Shown: positions 46,405-59,040 of the stretch, in pieces
Layout: each line of letters begins with the position of its first letter
Numbering within the stretch: the stretch's first letter is position 1
Assembly (NCBI GenBank): GCA_038025085.1
Contig: CM076153.1
Coordinates: forward strand, 11,067,501-11,131,500
Direction of reading: 5' to 3'
Length of the DNA stretch: 64,000 nt
Source: Tetragonia tetragonoides
Taxonomy: Eukaryota > Streptophyta > Magnoliopsida > Caryophyllales > Aizoaceae
Made by a program: the position numbers and the translations under genes
Notes under the pieces: generated by a model
Databases searched by the model: none
Told to the model about the DNA's origin: nothing
The model's input: the letters and a program-made list of their open reading frames with translations, nothing else

Positions 46405-47710
46405 CCTGGTAGCATTCTCACTCTGTAACTGCAGCTGTATCATGTCTTGTATGCTAGTGTAGAAGTACATCCTAACACAGGTAGGGAATTCTTTAGTGTT
46501 TGGAGCAGATTTGACGCCATTATTGTCGGCCTCAAATCAGTGCAATTAGATCTTAGTCCCATTATAGTGGGTAGATACTAAATTTGCTCTCTTAGAGATC
46601 GAGTGTGTAATTCTTTATATGACAATTTGTGGTTAAATTTGCATAGGATTTCTCTTTCTCAATTGTTTGTGCAACAGCTTGAAAGTGTAATAAACATAAT
46701 TGACCCACAGATGGGTTTAAGTTCACTCTTTATTTAATTAATTTGTGGTAGCAACTTGTATTCTCTGACTTCAATCCTTCATTAATATTGTTCATCAAAT
46801 TTATCAGAGGAAATTAGTTGGGGCCCAAAAAGGTAGCTAAGTTGTACGTAGGGTTGGATTTCAAGATGAATGTTTGGTTCAATTCTTAGTTCTTTACTAG
46901 GTCCGTTTATTGAGTATGTTTACAAATTTATCTTGTGTTGTGTATAATATTGCATATATTCGAGATTTATAAGAGTCATTTCAAACCATAGAAATTAAGG
47001 CCATAATTTATCATGGTTAATTGGATAATAGTCGCACAAATACTTATATCGATTGCCCTAGTAGGCTTTTATGGTATTCGTGGATCAATTTTAACCATAG
47101 ATTATCCCTAAATGTTCTAAGTGGACTGTCCGAATAGACTTTTTATGTTTTGAGGATCAATTTAATCCATAAATTTTTCGAAAATACGTCACTTAATAAA
47201 CTTTTAAAATGATGATTGCAAATTTAATTATCCATGTGTATTTGCAATCATTAATTTTACATAAATTTTCTCTTAAACCTTTTAATCTTGAACCCCAAAA
47301 AATTAATAAATTGTAGAACAATTCATCTGTACAAAAACTTGTGTGGACTTAGTCATGGTGGACCAATAGGCTAAATTTTTTTAAATATACCTTTCATATC
47401 CCCAGATATTTCCACTAGTGTTATTAGTTCACGGTGGACTAAGTCCACACAAGACATGTTAATCTATCTGACATGAAAACAGTATAGTTTGTTTTAACCT
47501 TTTAGGCTTTTAGCCCATATATATATAAGCTTAAACCCAATTCTCAACCTTTTAGCAATTGGGCTATAACTTTTTTTTTTTGCTCAGCTATAGGTTAACT
47601 TCCCTTTTTTTCCTAATTTCTTTCGGTGTCAATGCAAAACCCAATAAAGACTTGAACTTTAAAAACCTTCCCTTCCCTTTCTCTCTCTCTCTCTCTCTCA
47701 AGTCTCAACA
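46405..47710. other. Intergenic between KAKU4 and CSN5
   Basis: 3' UTR of KAKU4, then AT-rich sequence. GTGTGGACTTAGTC (near 47340) and its inverted form GACTAAGTCCACAC (near 47437) form an imperfect inverted pair about 80 bp apart, possibly a small foldback. A CT repeat at 47679-47699 lies in the CSN5 leader. Confidence 0.5.
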
Positions 47711-49358
47711 ATGGAGCCAAACCCTCCAACACCCTCATCATCAGACATAGCGAAAAAAACCTGGGAAACCGAGAACAACATAATTAACATCGACCCACCA
47801 TCATCATCATCTTCATCATCTAACCAAACTGACCCATCAGATGCAATCTTCTATTATGATGAAGCTGCACAAACAAAATTCCAACAAGAAAAGCCATGGA
47901 CAAACGACCCACATTACTTCAAGAGAGTCAAGATCTCTGCACTCGCTCTTTTGAAGATGGTTGTTCACGCGCGTTCTGGTGGGACCATTGAAGTTATGGG
48001 GCTGATGCAAGGCAAGACTGATGGTGACGCCATCATTGTTATGGATGCTTTTGCTTTGCCTGTTGAAGGGACTGAAACTAGGGTTAATGCTCAGGCTGAT
48101 GCTTATGAGTATATGGTTGATTATTCTCAGACTAACAAGCAGGTATATGTGTGTATAATTATTTATTTATTTGTTTTATCTCTAAAACCCTAAACTTGAT
48201 GGCTTTTTAGTTGTGGTGATGTTAGGGTTTTTGACAAGGTTGTGTTTTTTTTCTTTGTTTTGTTTTTGGGGTTTGGGTGATGTGAGGGTTTTTGAAATAG
48301 AGTTGGGAATTCAGTGATTTGATTCTGTTTAGTTGCCTGTGGATTTTGGACTAACCATGAAGAAACCCTAAACCCGAAATTGATGGTTTCTGGGGGTAAT
48401 CTTAGGGTTTTGGGGGGAATTGTAATCTACTGCCTGTTTGGTTGTTGGGATGTTAGGGTTTTTGATAGGGCTGTCTAGGTTTGATGGTTTTTTGGGTTTG
48501 AGGGGATCTGAGGGTTTTTGAAATAGAGTGAGAATTCAGTGATTTGATTATTTAGTTGCCTATTGAGTTGGGAGGGAGCTTCAAAAACCTTAAACCCTTC
48601 AGTATTATTATTTTAGATAACATGGGTATCTGAGCTTTGCCCAACTAGTTCATGGGCCCTGAAGTAAACGGCCAGGAAAACCATCGGTGGCCCTCAGGGG
48701 ACTCGAACTTGGGACTTTTGGAATAGATCTCAGAGGTCTTCCTATCTGAACTGCCCCCTCAAGGATAACCCTAAACCCTAAATTGATGGTTTGTGGGGGA
48801 ATTGTAATCAGGTGCCTGTTTGATTGTGGTGGTTTTTAGGGTGTTTAATGGGGTTATGTCTGTTATACTGATGAGGGAAAGGTTTTTTGTGTTTTGATTG
48901 AATGTGGGGCGCTTGGGGTGATTTGAAGTTTTTGAAAGAGTTGAGCATTGAGTGACTTGTTTCTGTTTAGTTATTGGTGGAGTGGAGAAGGAACCTTGGA
49001 GAGACCCTAAATTTGTGAGTGTTTGATTGGGGATGTTGAGGCTGGAACATGTTTGATGTTATTTTGCTAAAATAGGTGATCTTAAGGGTTTTTGAATGAA
49101 GGGACGATGAGCTCTGATTGGCTTTTGACTAAATGTGGACAATATAGCCTAAATTATCGAGGTTTTTTGACATTTAGGGTGAAGATGGCTGTGGTTGCTG
49201 TTTGGTTTTCCTAGAAAGAGAGTGTGAAGCTTTGTTCAGTCTGGGACGGACTGCTGAGAAGTGCCAATGAAGCCTGGTCTTATTTTGAGGCAACGGAGTG
49301 TTGTTTTATGTCTCTTTTGTTTGCCGAGAAAGAGAGGGTGAACCTCTGTCGGTCATTC

Positions 49359-49426
<68 letters not shown>

Positions 49427-52400
49427 GTCTCTCTGTTCTTGTAGGGTTTTTTTATTGGGTATCTTTTTGGGAGGTGGGGAACCTAACTTGTTGGCTGTTT
49501 TGTTACAGGTCCTGATCTCTTTCTTTTTTCATATACTTTTGCTTCATACTTTCCAAGGATGGAAATATAATTTGAGGTTTTTGACAATAAGATAAGTTCG
49601 AACAATTGCATGTCTGCTTGATTGTAAAGGCCGGGAGGAACCTGTTTGAGTTTTCTTGGATTTTGTTTGGCTTTTTGGGTTGTGTTCTTTTACTATTATA
49701 GCAAAGAAGGGTGGGATTGTTTTTTATGTGAAGGGAGAAGGTTAAGTGATTGTTTGGTCATTTGCTGGCTGAGTTAGAGGGAAAGGTACTATAGTTATTC
49801 CGTGTTGCTGCTATGTGTGTTATTCCGTTCGTTCTCTGCTTTTCTTTTCGCACTCTGAATCACCTACTCTTTTGGTTTTTCTGCTTTACTAAACTAGTAA
49901 TGGACAGTGCTCGTGAAACTATTAACTGCTTCCAGGTTTTGAACTGGTTCCATGACTTCCATCTGGTTTTAGTTGCTACTCTTGGGATGCTAATGTTCAT
50001 CACTTACAGCTGATATACTTCTCCAAGGAATACTTACAGTATAATATCATATTATATGACATACTTTAGAAGCAGCATATCTTTAGAATCTTGCACCTTT
50101 TTCTTACATATATGAGTTGTGCCATTGTATAAGCGTAATCCTGAAAACTGTTTTCTGGACTATGGTTTCTGCAATATCAGCATGCAACTCCCCCCCCCTC
50201 CCCCTTTGGTCCAGTTTCTTTATGTGTCAAACAGCTTTCCTTTAAACACAAGAATATGGCTCTCTTATTATACAATATTATACTAGCATGCTGTCTCTCT
50301 CCTCATCTCTCTGTGTATAGTTCCTTCTGCTAGTTTTTGTCTTTTAAAAACTAAGTTTACCATATTCATGACCTATCCAATATTCAAGCTGGCCCTACGC
50401 ACCCTTTTCCCTGTCTTTGTTTTCTTTATTTGGATTGCTAGGATTGTGATCGGAAGGGAGATTTATGTCATTGTTATTTCTATTACTGCTGAAAATTTCC
50501 TCATATAAAAATGGTGTCGTATAGGCTGGGCGGTTGGAAAATGTGGTTGGATGGTATCACTCTCATCCTGGTTATGGTTGCTGGCTTTCGGGGATTGATG
50601 TTTCAACACAAATGCTCAACCAACAATTTCAGGAGCCCTTTCTGGCTGTTGTTATTGATCCGACAAGGACTGTTTCTGCTGGTAAAGTTGAGATTGGAGC
50701 TTTTAGGACTTATCCAGACGGCTATAAGCCTCCAGATGAGCCTGTCTCAGAATATCAGACCATTCCTTTAAATAAAATAGAAGACTTTGGAGTACACTGT
50801 AAACAGGTTTTTGATACTCCCATCTTGGCCTGCTGCTGCTTCTTTTCTGAGTTCATTCTTTTCTTAGTGTCTCCTTTTGTCTTGGCAGTATTACTCACTA
50901 GACATCACATATTTCAAGTCTGGTCTCGATTCCCACCTGTTGGATCTTCTGTGGAACAAATACTGGGTGAATACCCTTTCATCATCTCCTTTGCTGGGGA
51001 ACAGAGATTATGTTGCTGGGCAAATTTCAGATCTGGGTAAGTTCTCTCTCTGGCTCTTATTCTTGTTTTGGCCAAGCAGCTTCTTCATCCCCCTTCCCCT
51101 AAAAATAAGTAAAGAGAAAAGAAAAGAACATCAGGGAAAGAAGTTTTTAAAAATTCACACTTCGGTGTACTTTATTGACAAAGAATTTGGTAGTAAAGCT
51201 CGAGTTGAGACTGATGTGAACAAGTCTCCATCATCTTAAAACATGTTCATGTGATATTTGATTTCTCCTTACTGGCATCTCATTTAGTGATGTGAAATGA
51301 CATCCTCCTAATTTATGCAGCTGAGAAATTGGAGCAAGCAGAGAATCAGCTGGCCCATACGCGTTTTGGCTCCATCATCACACCATCTCAAAGAAAGAAA
51401 GAGGTACTTTGTGGTTTTATTATTGCTAAGAATTAACATCATGTCAGTTCATTGCATGGTTTTCAATACACTGAATATTCAGCATTGGATACTTTGTTTG
51501 ACTACTATGTTCTTGGTATAGATGTCAGTTTTTCTTGGCTTTGTTTTGGTTCATTATAGTTTCTGTGTTTTGAAAGCATTTGTTTGCTTTTGGTGGTGTA
51601 AGAAGCTGGCTCCATCGCAAACACAGTTATAGAGTTATACCAATAACTAACAGAGCATTTCCCCAATAAATTTAGGACGAGCAAGATAGGCTTATGGGTT
51701 GTTAGTCTATTTTTTTAAATGACCACATGGTTAATTGTTAAGAAATCATCATTTATTTTTTTTATAAAGCTTGCTACTGGGAAAAGTATTACATATTTTT
51801 CACTTACACACACAAGTGAAGCACAAAAAAGGAAGTTAATTAGGGGCTGAATGTTGGCATGTTCTCTTCAATCTTCCCCTTGCTGCAGGTCATTGTGAGC
51901 AAATTTTAGTTGTTGCTCATGACCAATAGGATTGGCTGTGGCCTTCGGTTGTAGAGAGAGCCAATCATCAATCCTTGGGAGTTTTATTTTTTTTTTCTTC
52001 GTTCAATTATATATAGGGAAAGCCTGGGGGTGTTGATGCGGGATTGGCAACGTTGTGTTGAGAATCTTACTGGGCATCCCCCATGTTGCTAGCTTGTTCA
52101 GTCGAATGCATTTTTTGTCATGTTAGACACTGGTCCGTTTTGTCTCAGACACTCGCCCAGACACCAAATATTTCATAGGTCATAAGTGTGACTATCAAGT
52201 AATTCAAATCTTCAGGCGTGCTGTCTTCCTTGGGCTAATCTGTTCTCTCTTAATGGCCTATCCCCTTCTGCTTTCGGTTCTGAAGGTGGTCAGCATCAGT
52301 TCCTATTTCTCTCCGTTGTGCGCTCTGCAATTTTTGCTTTGTGGAAGATATAGTTCCAAATACTGCACTGAAGCTGGGCCTGAAAGACGCGATCTTTAGA

Positions 52401-53875
52401 TCATTGGAACTTTCCATTCTTGATATTTTACTTGTCTCCTTTTTGTCATTTTGTGTTTTGATAATATCATATCCTTAAAACGCATATGGTTATCAATTCA
52501 TGCCACGCTTGTGATCATGCCAGTAAAACTTGGAAGTATGTTATGCTTTCATTGAGTTTCAATTGCATTCTGATGTGGTTTACGCTACAAACTCTATTTT
52601 TATATCTCCCTGTAATGACTCTTGAGTTAATGGGCTTGTTGACCATATTGTTGATTGCATCCTAGTTGCAGAAAGCTTTAGTTTGTCAGTTTCACTTAAT
52701 TGAACTAATTTAGTGAATGGGTTTCTCACGGGGCGTATGTTTGTTGAACACTTTGAACTCATTCATTTGTATCAGTGCTATCATCTCTCTGGAAAAGGGG
52801 GATGTGTCTTGACTTGACGACTTCCCTTTGGCTCCTTAGTTAGGGCACATGAACTTTGAAGAGTCTGAAGTCTGAACTTCATTCTGTTTTCGCCAACTGA
52901 CGAGAATTGCATGGGAATGCACACACATATGTAACAGTTGCAATCTTCTCTCACTATGCTGTTTGGGTGTTTCGATCGCTTAACTCTTCTACCCTTTAGC
53001 TAGTTGACTCCCACCCTGTAACTCAGCAGGGTCTTGGGAGGTGTAGATGCATGCAGCCATACAGTAATAGACCCACAAGAATTTCTGATTTTGAGAAGTT
53101 TTGAATGCAATATAAATAATAAACAAATAGATATTTATATACAACAACAAAAAAAGTAAATAAATAGTTCAGTGAAAAGATAACACAAGATATGAGCAAC
53201 GTGACTTTGTCCTGATCAGGTGTCTTGACTCTTGACTCCTGTTAGCATTGCTTTTATTTATTTATTTTAAATCAATTCTGTATGATTTTAAATACAAGGG
53301 AGCATCCTAATCTCATGGAATGCCATTCCTGCAGAACATTTTCTTCTCTTTGTAATATTATTGTAGAGTTTGATATCTAGTGTCACTTAGTTTTTTTCCA
53401 TGTGATCTGACTATCCACTCATTCCCATGATGATTATTTCTTGGATTGTCCAGGCTCTATAATCTGTAATGTATTGGGCCTGCTACCTGTATTCACAGAC
53501 AAAATCACAGTTCCCCTCGGATTCGTGAACCATTTATATTTGCTTGTAAGCTTATGAGGATTTTATTTCCTGATGTTTGGATTATGACTCGTCAAATGCA
53601 GGAAGAGCCGGCACTTGCCAAGATTACACGTGACAGTACAAAGATAACAGTTGAACAGGTTCATGGTTTAATGTCACAGGTATGCTAGTTACTCCCATTT
53701 CTATGCAGCAAAGGCATAGGTTCTGGATAAACTTCACTTTTACTTATTACACCTATTTCTGTGTTTTGTTCATTTGTTCTCCACGCAGGTCATCAAAGAT
53801 ATCCTATTCAATTCTGTCCGACCAAATCGGTCTCAAGCAGAGGCCTCAGAGCCTGAACCGATGGTTGAAGCTTGA
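47711..53875 (+). CDS. CSN5: COP9 signalosome subunit 5 (CSN5/AJH)
   Basis: The catalytic subunit that removes NEDD8/RUB from cullins in the COP9 signalosome. Proposed exons: 47711-48142, 50525-50806, 50889-51036, 51321-51403, 53602-53679, 53789-53875, all GT-AG, giving 369 aa, close to Arabidopsis CSN5. The MPN+ domain shows [18 protein letters not shown] with catalytic Glu94 (TIEVMG) and the JAMM motif [19 protein letters not shown] (His156, His158, Ser166, Asp169), all intact. After it come [30 protein letters not shown] and a C-terminal helix region ending EPMVEA. The N terminus has a poly-Ser tract (about residues 31-37). Only one copy lies in the window. Whether it is a CSN5A or CSN5B type cannot be told. 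Confidence 0.96.
48617..48790 (-). mobile_element. tRNA-derived SINE, antisense in CSN5 intron 1
   Basis: On the minus strand it reads GGGGGCAGTTCAGATAGG (box A-like) and AAGTTCGAGTCCCC (box B), then a body with GGGCCACCGATGGTTTTCC and ACTTCAGGGCCCATG. An internal pol III promoter and the related fragment at 41760-41870 support a SINE. No clean target duplication was found. Confidence 0.68.
49362..49424 (+). repeat. (TC)n microsatellite
   Basis: About 31 TC dinucleotides in CSN5 intron 1. It creates an artificial Ser-Leu repeat frame that is not a gene. Confidence 0.95.
51404..53601 (+). other. CSN5 intron 4 with an RTE-derived fragment
   Basis: A 2.2-kb intron. Near 53010-53100 the words GCAGGGTCTTGGGAGGTGTAG, ATGCAGCCATAC and AGACCCACAAG recall a strongly diverged RTE 3' end, again antisense to the host gene. 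No other gene seen. Confidence 0.55.
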
Positions 53876-56760
53876 CAGTCCTATTATCGTATGCATGCCA
53901 TTCAGCCACTTACTGGGACTTCAGTTCCTCCTGATGGTGCGCCTACCAGAAAAATCTATCAAATTCTCCTTTAATTTAAACATCTCCATTGTAAATCCCT
54001 TGTTGATTTTGAGCAGTGGATACAAACTTTAGGAATCATGATACAAGGTTACTTAGTCCTTTTTTTGATAGAAAACTTGGTCCTTCTTTTGCAAATAGAC
54101 TATTACTTACTGCAAGTTTATCCAGTCAGTAATTAAGTGGGTTAATCACTTAATTGGAGATTGTTGGCCATGCCTTACATCTAATTCATACATTGTTGCC
54201 ATGCCTATTGCCTTCTAGGTTGAATGTACCAAAATAACCAAGTTGCTACTCTGCTCTGCTAAATTGACCTTGAAGATAAAAGACATCATGGAGATGTGTT
54301 TGGATCCTCTAAAGTTCGTTTATCTAGTGTTCTATTTTTCTCTTTATCTCTCTCCTCTTAGCTATTTTCCAAAAATACCTCCCTCTAATCCAAGGACTCC
54401 GGAATCCCTCCCCTCCCCTCCTAATCCAGTGGTGAGAGAGACGGGAACTCTAGAGGATTTGAACGCGAGATCAACCAAAGTTCTCAGGAGTGGTATCAAA
54501 AGTTTCTGAAATCAAATCTTCATCCACCTTTATGGCTCTCTTGCAACCAAAAAAAAAATAAACACAAAGATAAAAAGAGAAGAAACTCTAATGCAGTTGA
54601 ATGTGACTTTAGATCATGATCAGCTCCTTAGCTTAGAGAGTAAGTTGAGTTTTCCAGTTAGGGGAAGCTATTGATGTGAAGCTAACACCACAAAATAGAG
54701 AACTAGCTTGTCTACTTGATTGCAGGGAATAAGCTAAAACCACACAATTGAAGGGATGTTGACCTATACTGGAAGGCTGGGAAGGTAAGGAATTGTAGGG
54801 AATCAATAAAAATGCCCATCAAAATCAAACCCAGAATGGCTGCTAATGCACTGGCATTTTGTCAAGGCTACTATAAGAGACATATGGAGAACTACAATTG
54901 GTGCTAGTGTTCTCTTTTATATACTCCCTAGGTTTTAAAAGACAAAGAGGACATACTTTTTTTTTTTTTTTTTTTTATCAGAAAAGAGGACATACTTGCC
55001 CCCTTTCCCTCTATTTTTTGTTTGCCCATTGTCCTCAAGATATAGTCATTTCAGCCTTCAAATATTTGATTGAATTGTAGTCAACACTTAGTTACTTTAG
55101 AACGCAAAAACTCATTTAAGACAGCCTCATACATGAGGCAGTAAACAAAAGTACGCAATCCTTGTAACTAAAATAGTGATACTTATGTTTTGAAGCACCT
55201 TGAACACATAAAATATAATGTAACAAAGTAATACCTAAAGATAAAGAAATAATACATTTACACATAAAAGTGATACTTAGGTCGTCTCATTCATGAGGCT
55301 GTCTCATAGAAAAATGATTGAGACTAGATTATAGTCAACTTGATAAAATAAAGAACCTCCTAAATAACATGTATGATACAAACAAAACAATGGCCGGCTT
55401 TCACAATCTTTTCTCTATCCCTCTCATAGTGGGATGGGAAAATGGGATGGGTTCTTCTAAGCAATCATAAATCTCATAACTTTTTATCATCTCCATCATT
55501 TAATGGATTGGATTCTCTCTTTTTTCTCAGGCTGAAATAGAATTCTACTTGTCCTTTTGGACATCTTCACATGGGTATAACTATAAACCGACCTCCACCT
55601 TCTCTTGGGTTAGATTCTCTACAATTTGGCTTCTGTAACCACGAAAAGGAAAACCATAACGTTTTTTTATTTTTGTTTTTTGGTATTCTTTTGTGAAATT
55701 TTCTTCAAGAATTCTCATGTGTTTTAGTGGGTGAGAATGGCTCTTACAGGCTTACTTACAGCATAGAGAAGATGATATATAACGACTGTTCACATGGTAT
55801 CCCTAATTTTTTTGGGTATAAAGGAGAATGCATTAACTTGAAGGATAAAGGTACAAAAGTACAAACGTGTGAGACGATGACGAGATCCTCTTCAATACAT
55901 AATTTCCTGCATTTATGCATAACATTACACTTGTTGATACTTGTTATCATGTGTTAAGTTACTTACAACTAAAAAGATTAAATAAATTATTTAACCCATG
56001 TCAAACATCATCTAATGCGATAATGCGAAAAATGATGTATTAAAGTCTTAAAAAGGATTCAAATAAATCCAACATGGATTGAGATCCTCCAAATCCTTCT
56101 AACATTGTTTGCGATAAAGACGAACCTACAACTCGGGGATGATAAATATACTTTTATGTTTGTTTCATGTAGTTAAGTACAGAAAATTACAACTCTAGAT
56201 ATATTAAGGATATTAGTGTGCATGCCCGTGCTTTTGCTCTTTTTTTTTTATTGATAGGTTGCCTTTTGCTTCTAACTTTGTTGTAATAATTTTCTTTTTC
56301 TTTTTTGGTGCTAAGATTTGTGATTAACTGGTAAATAAAATTAAAACAACACCAATGAGGGAATATATTAAAATGTTGGGGAAGGGATGCCCTCAAGTCA
56401 TGATAATAGTCATTCACTGGTGACCCTTCAAAGAAAGCAAAGAGGGATGCTCTTTCTCAAGGGGATTGAAGACCAAGGTAAGACTCGTGTGTTAGCCTTT
56501 GACAAAAAAAAAAAAAGCGTCATTCATTAATTGGTTTGTGGCCCCTCTATGAAAGTTAGAGGTATCTATCCCTAAATGACATTGTTTGCTGCATTATTGT
56601 TCTACTTATTATGATTAGTCATACTGTAAATTTTGATCTATATTTAACCGATTTCTTAGAAAAAAACTGTTAGCCCTTTATTAACAAACTTGAGAATTAT
56701 AAAGCTCTTCTACCAAAGATTATCATAATAGAGAATAGACCAAAATGAACAAAGTACATC
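53876..56760. other. Intergenic downstream of CSN5
   Basis: Contains the CSN5 3' UTR, a possible tRNA-like SINE remnant at about 54370-54500 (minus strand, box B-like GCGTTCAAATCC), and a segment at 55110-55310 in which CTCATACATGAGGCAG and GTCTCATTCATGAGGCTGTC look like ends of a small foldback. No gene is supported. Confidence 0.45.
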
Positions 56761-56769
56761 GAAAATTTA

Positions 56770-59040
56770 TTGAAACAAAATCTGGGTGGCCCATGTCTCA
56801 CCGCCAGCAAGCGCCATGTTCCATGTCCTAAATCCCATGGTGAAATCGAAGTTTGGGGAACAAAATGACCGTCCTGAGGCGCCAGAGGTTCTTTAAGGTG
56901 ACAATAGATTAGACCCCTCGGAGAAGCTTGGGAAAAAACGAAAACCAGGCTCCGGGAAGCCGAAAATCAAAGGTTATAATCCACGTGTTTTGGGCTTTCG
57001 GGAGGCCCCAAAACGAAGGTGAATATTTTCGCACCACATCGCACGGAATACCCTTAGAGAACATAAGAGACTCTAGGGGTCCGTTATCGGGTCCCTGATA
57101 GGCTTGTAAGAACGTTTTTATGGGACACAATATAAGTGCCGGAACACCAAAGGCATGGGTGATATCGAAGATCGAGGATTCGAATGATCCTCCCGAGGCA
57201 CCGAGGATCCTCTAGGGTCATGATAGACCTCCTCAGAGAAGTTTGGGCAAAAATGACACTCGGGGCCCCAGAAGCTGAAAACAAAGGCTATGATCCACGA
57301 TTTTTGGGCTTACGGGAGGCCCGAAAACGAAGGTGGATATTTTCCCACTACATCGCACTATACACCCCTAGGGTACATGGGAGGCCTTCGGGGTCACTTT
57401 TTCGGTCACTGATATGGAAAGGCGTTTTACGTGACATTAGTGTAAAAGTTTGAACACCAAAGGCATGAGTGATATCAAAGTTCGGGGATTCGGATGACCC
57501 TCCCAGGGCACCAAGGGTCCTCTAGGGTCATGATAGACCCTTCGGAATTTTTTGGGCAAAAATGACACCCGGGCCCCGGTAAGCTGAAAACGAAGGCTAT
57601 AATCCACGTTTTTTGGGCTTCCGGGAGGCCCCGGAACGAAAGTGGATATTTTCGCACCACATCCCACGGGACACCTCTAGGGTACATGTGAGGCACACGG
57701 GGTCGCTAATCTGATCCCTGATAGGCTTGGAAGGGCATTTTACGTCACACTGGTGTAAGGGCTAGAACGCCAAAGGCAAGTGTGATATCAAAGTTAGGGG
57801 ATCCGTATGACCCTCCCTAGGCAACAAGGGTACTCTAGGGTCATGATAAACCCCCCAGAAAATTTTGGGCAAAAATGACACTCGGGCCCCGGGAAGTCGA
57901 AAACGAAGGCTATAATCCACGGTTTTTGGGCTTCCGGGAGGCACCGGAACGAAGTTGGATATTTTCGCACCACATCGCACGAAACACCCTAAGTGTACAT
58001 GGGAGGCACTCGGGGTTGCTTATCTGGTCCCTAATAGGCTTGGAAGGGCGTTTTACGTGACACTGGTGTAAGAACTGGAACAATAAATGCAAGGGTGATA
58101 TCAAAGTTAGGGGATCCGGATGACCCTCCCAGGGCTTCGAGGGTCCTATAGGGTCATGATAGACCCCCGAAAAAATTTGGGCAAAAATGACCCCCGGGAC
58201 CTGGGAAGCCGAAAACGAAGGCTATAAATCCACGTCTTTTGGGCTTTTGGGAGGCCCCGGAACGAAGGTGGATATTTTTGCACCACATTGCACGAATCAA
58301 CCGTAGGATACATGGGAGGCCCTCGGAGTCGCTTATTCGGTCCTTGATACGCTTGGAAGGGCGTTTTACGGCACACTGGTGTAAGAGTTAGAACACCAAA
58401 GGCATGGGTGATATCAAAGTTAGGGGATCCCGATGACCCTCCCATGGCACCGAGGGTTCTCTTGGATCATGGTAGACCCCTCGGAAAATTTTGGGCAAAA
58501 ATGACATCCGGGCCCCGGCAAGCCGAAAACGAAGGATATCCATGCTTTTTGGGCTTTCGGGAGGCCCCGGAACGAAGGTGAACATTTATGCACCACATCG
58601 CACGGAACACCCCTAGGAGACATGGGAGGCCCTTAAGGACACTTATTCGGTCCTTGATAGGTTTGGAAGGGCCTTTTACAGGACATTGGTGTAAGAGTCG
58701 GAATATCAAATGCATGGGTGATATAGAAGTTGGGGGATCCGGATGACCTTCCGGGGCACGTAGGGTCCTCCAAGGTCATGATATATTCCTCGAAGAAGTT
58801 TGGGGGAAAATGACACCCGAGCCCTGAGCTGCCAAAAACGAAGGCTATAAGCCATGTTTTTTGAGCTCACGGGAAGCCCCGGAACGAAGGTGGATATTTT
58901 CACACCACATCGCATGGGACACCCCTAGGGGACATGGAAGGCCCTCGGGGTAGGTTATCGGTTACTTGGTAGGCTTGAAGGGCCTCATACTGGATATCGG
59001 AGGCTAATCCCCGGTTTTTGGGTACCAAACATGGCTTCCC
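56770..59040. repeat. Satellite-like tandem array, seven units of about 311 bp
   Basis: A GC-rich array unlike its AT-rich surroundings. Landmark words recur about every 309-314 bp: AACGAAGGTGGATATTTTCG near 57013, 57323, 57637, 57948, 58260, 58568 and 58883; TTTGGGCAAAAATGACACC-like near 57241, 57551, 57865, 58179 and 58491; and GATAGGCTTGGAAGGGCGTT-like near 57720, 58034, 58356 and 58657. Units differ by substitutions and small indels, with the two edge units most diverged. Minus-strand open frames in most units are shared because the units are similar. I know no named family. Confidence 0.93.

Larger units (their letters stand above)
48143..50524 (+). other. CSN5 intron 1
   Basis: A 2.4-kb intron with several imperfect copies of TTAGGGTTTTTGA-like and TTGGTTGTTGGGATGTTAGGG-like text between 48210 and 48860, a SINE (48617-48790), and a long CT microsatellite. 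No gene. Confidence 0.7.

Noticed and set aside
49224..49595. 123-codon frame with Ser-Leu repeats
   Set aside because: It is the translation of the TC microsatellite in CSN5 intron 1.
56770..59040. CRISPR array
   Set aside because: The repeat units are about 311 bp, directly abutting and without spacers, and the DNA is from a plant nucleus.
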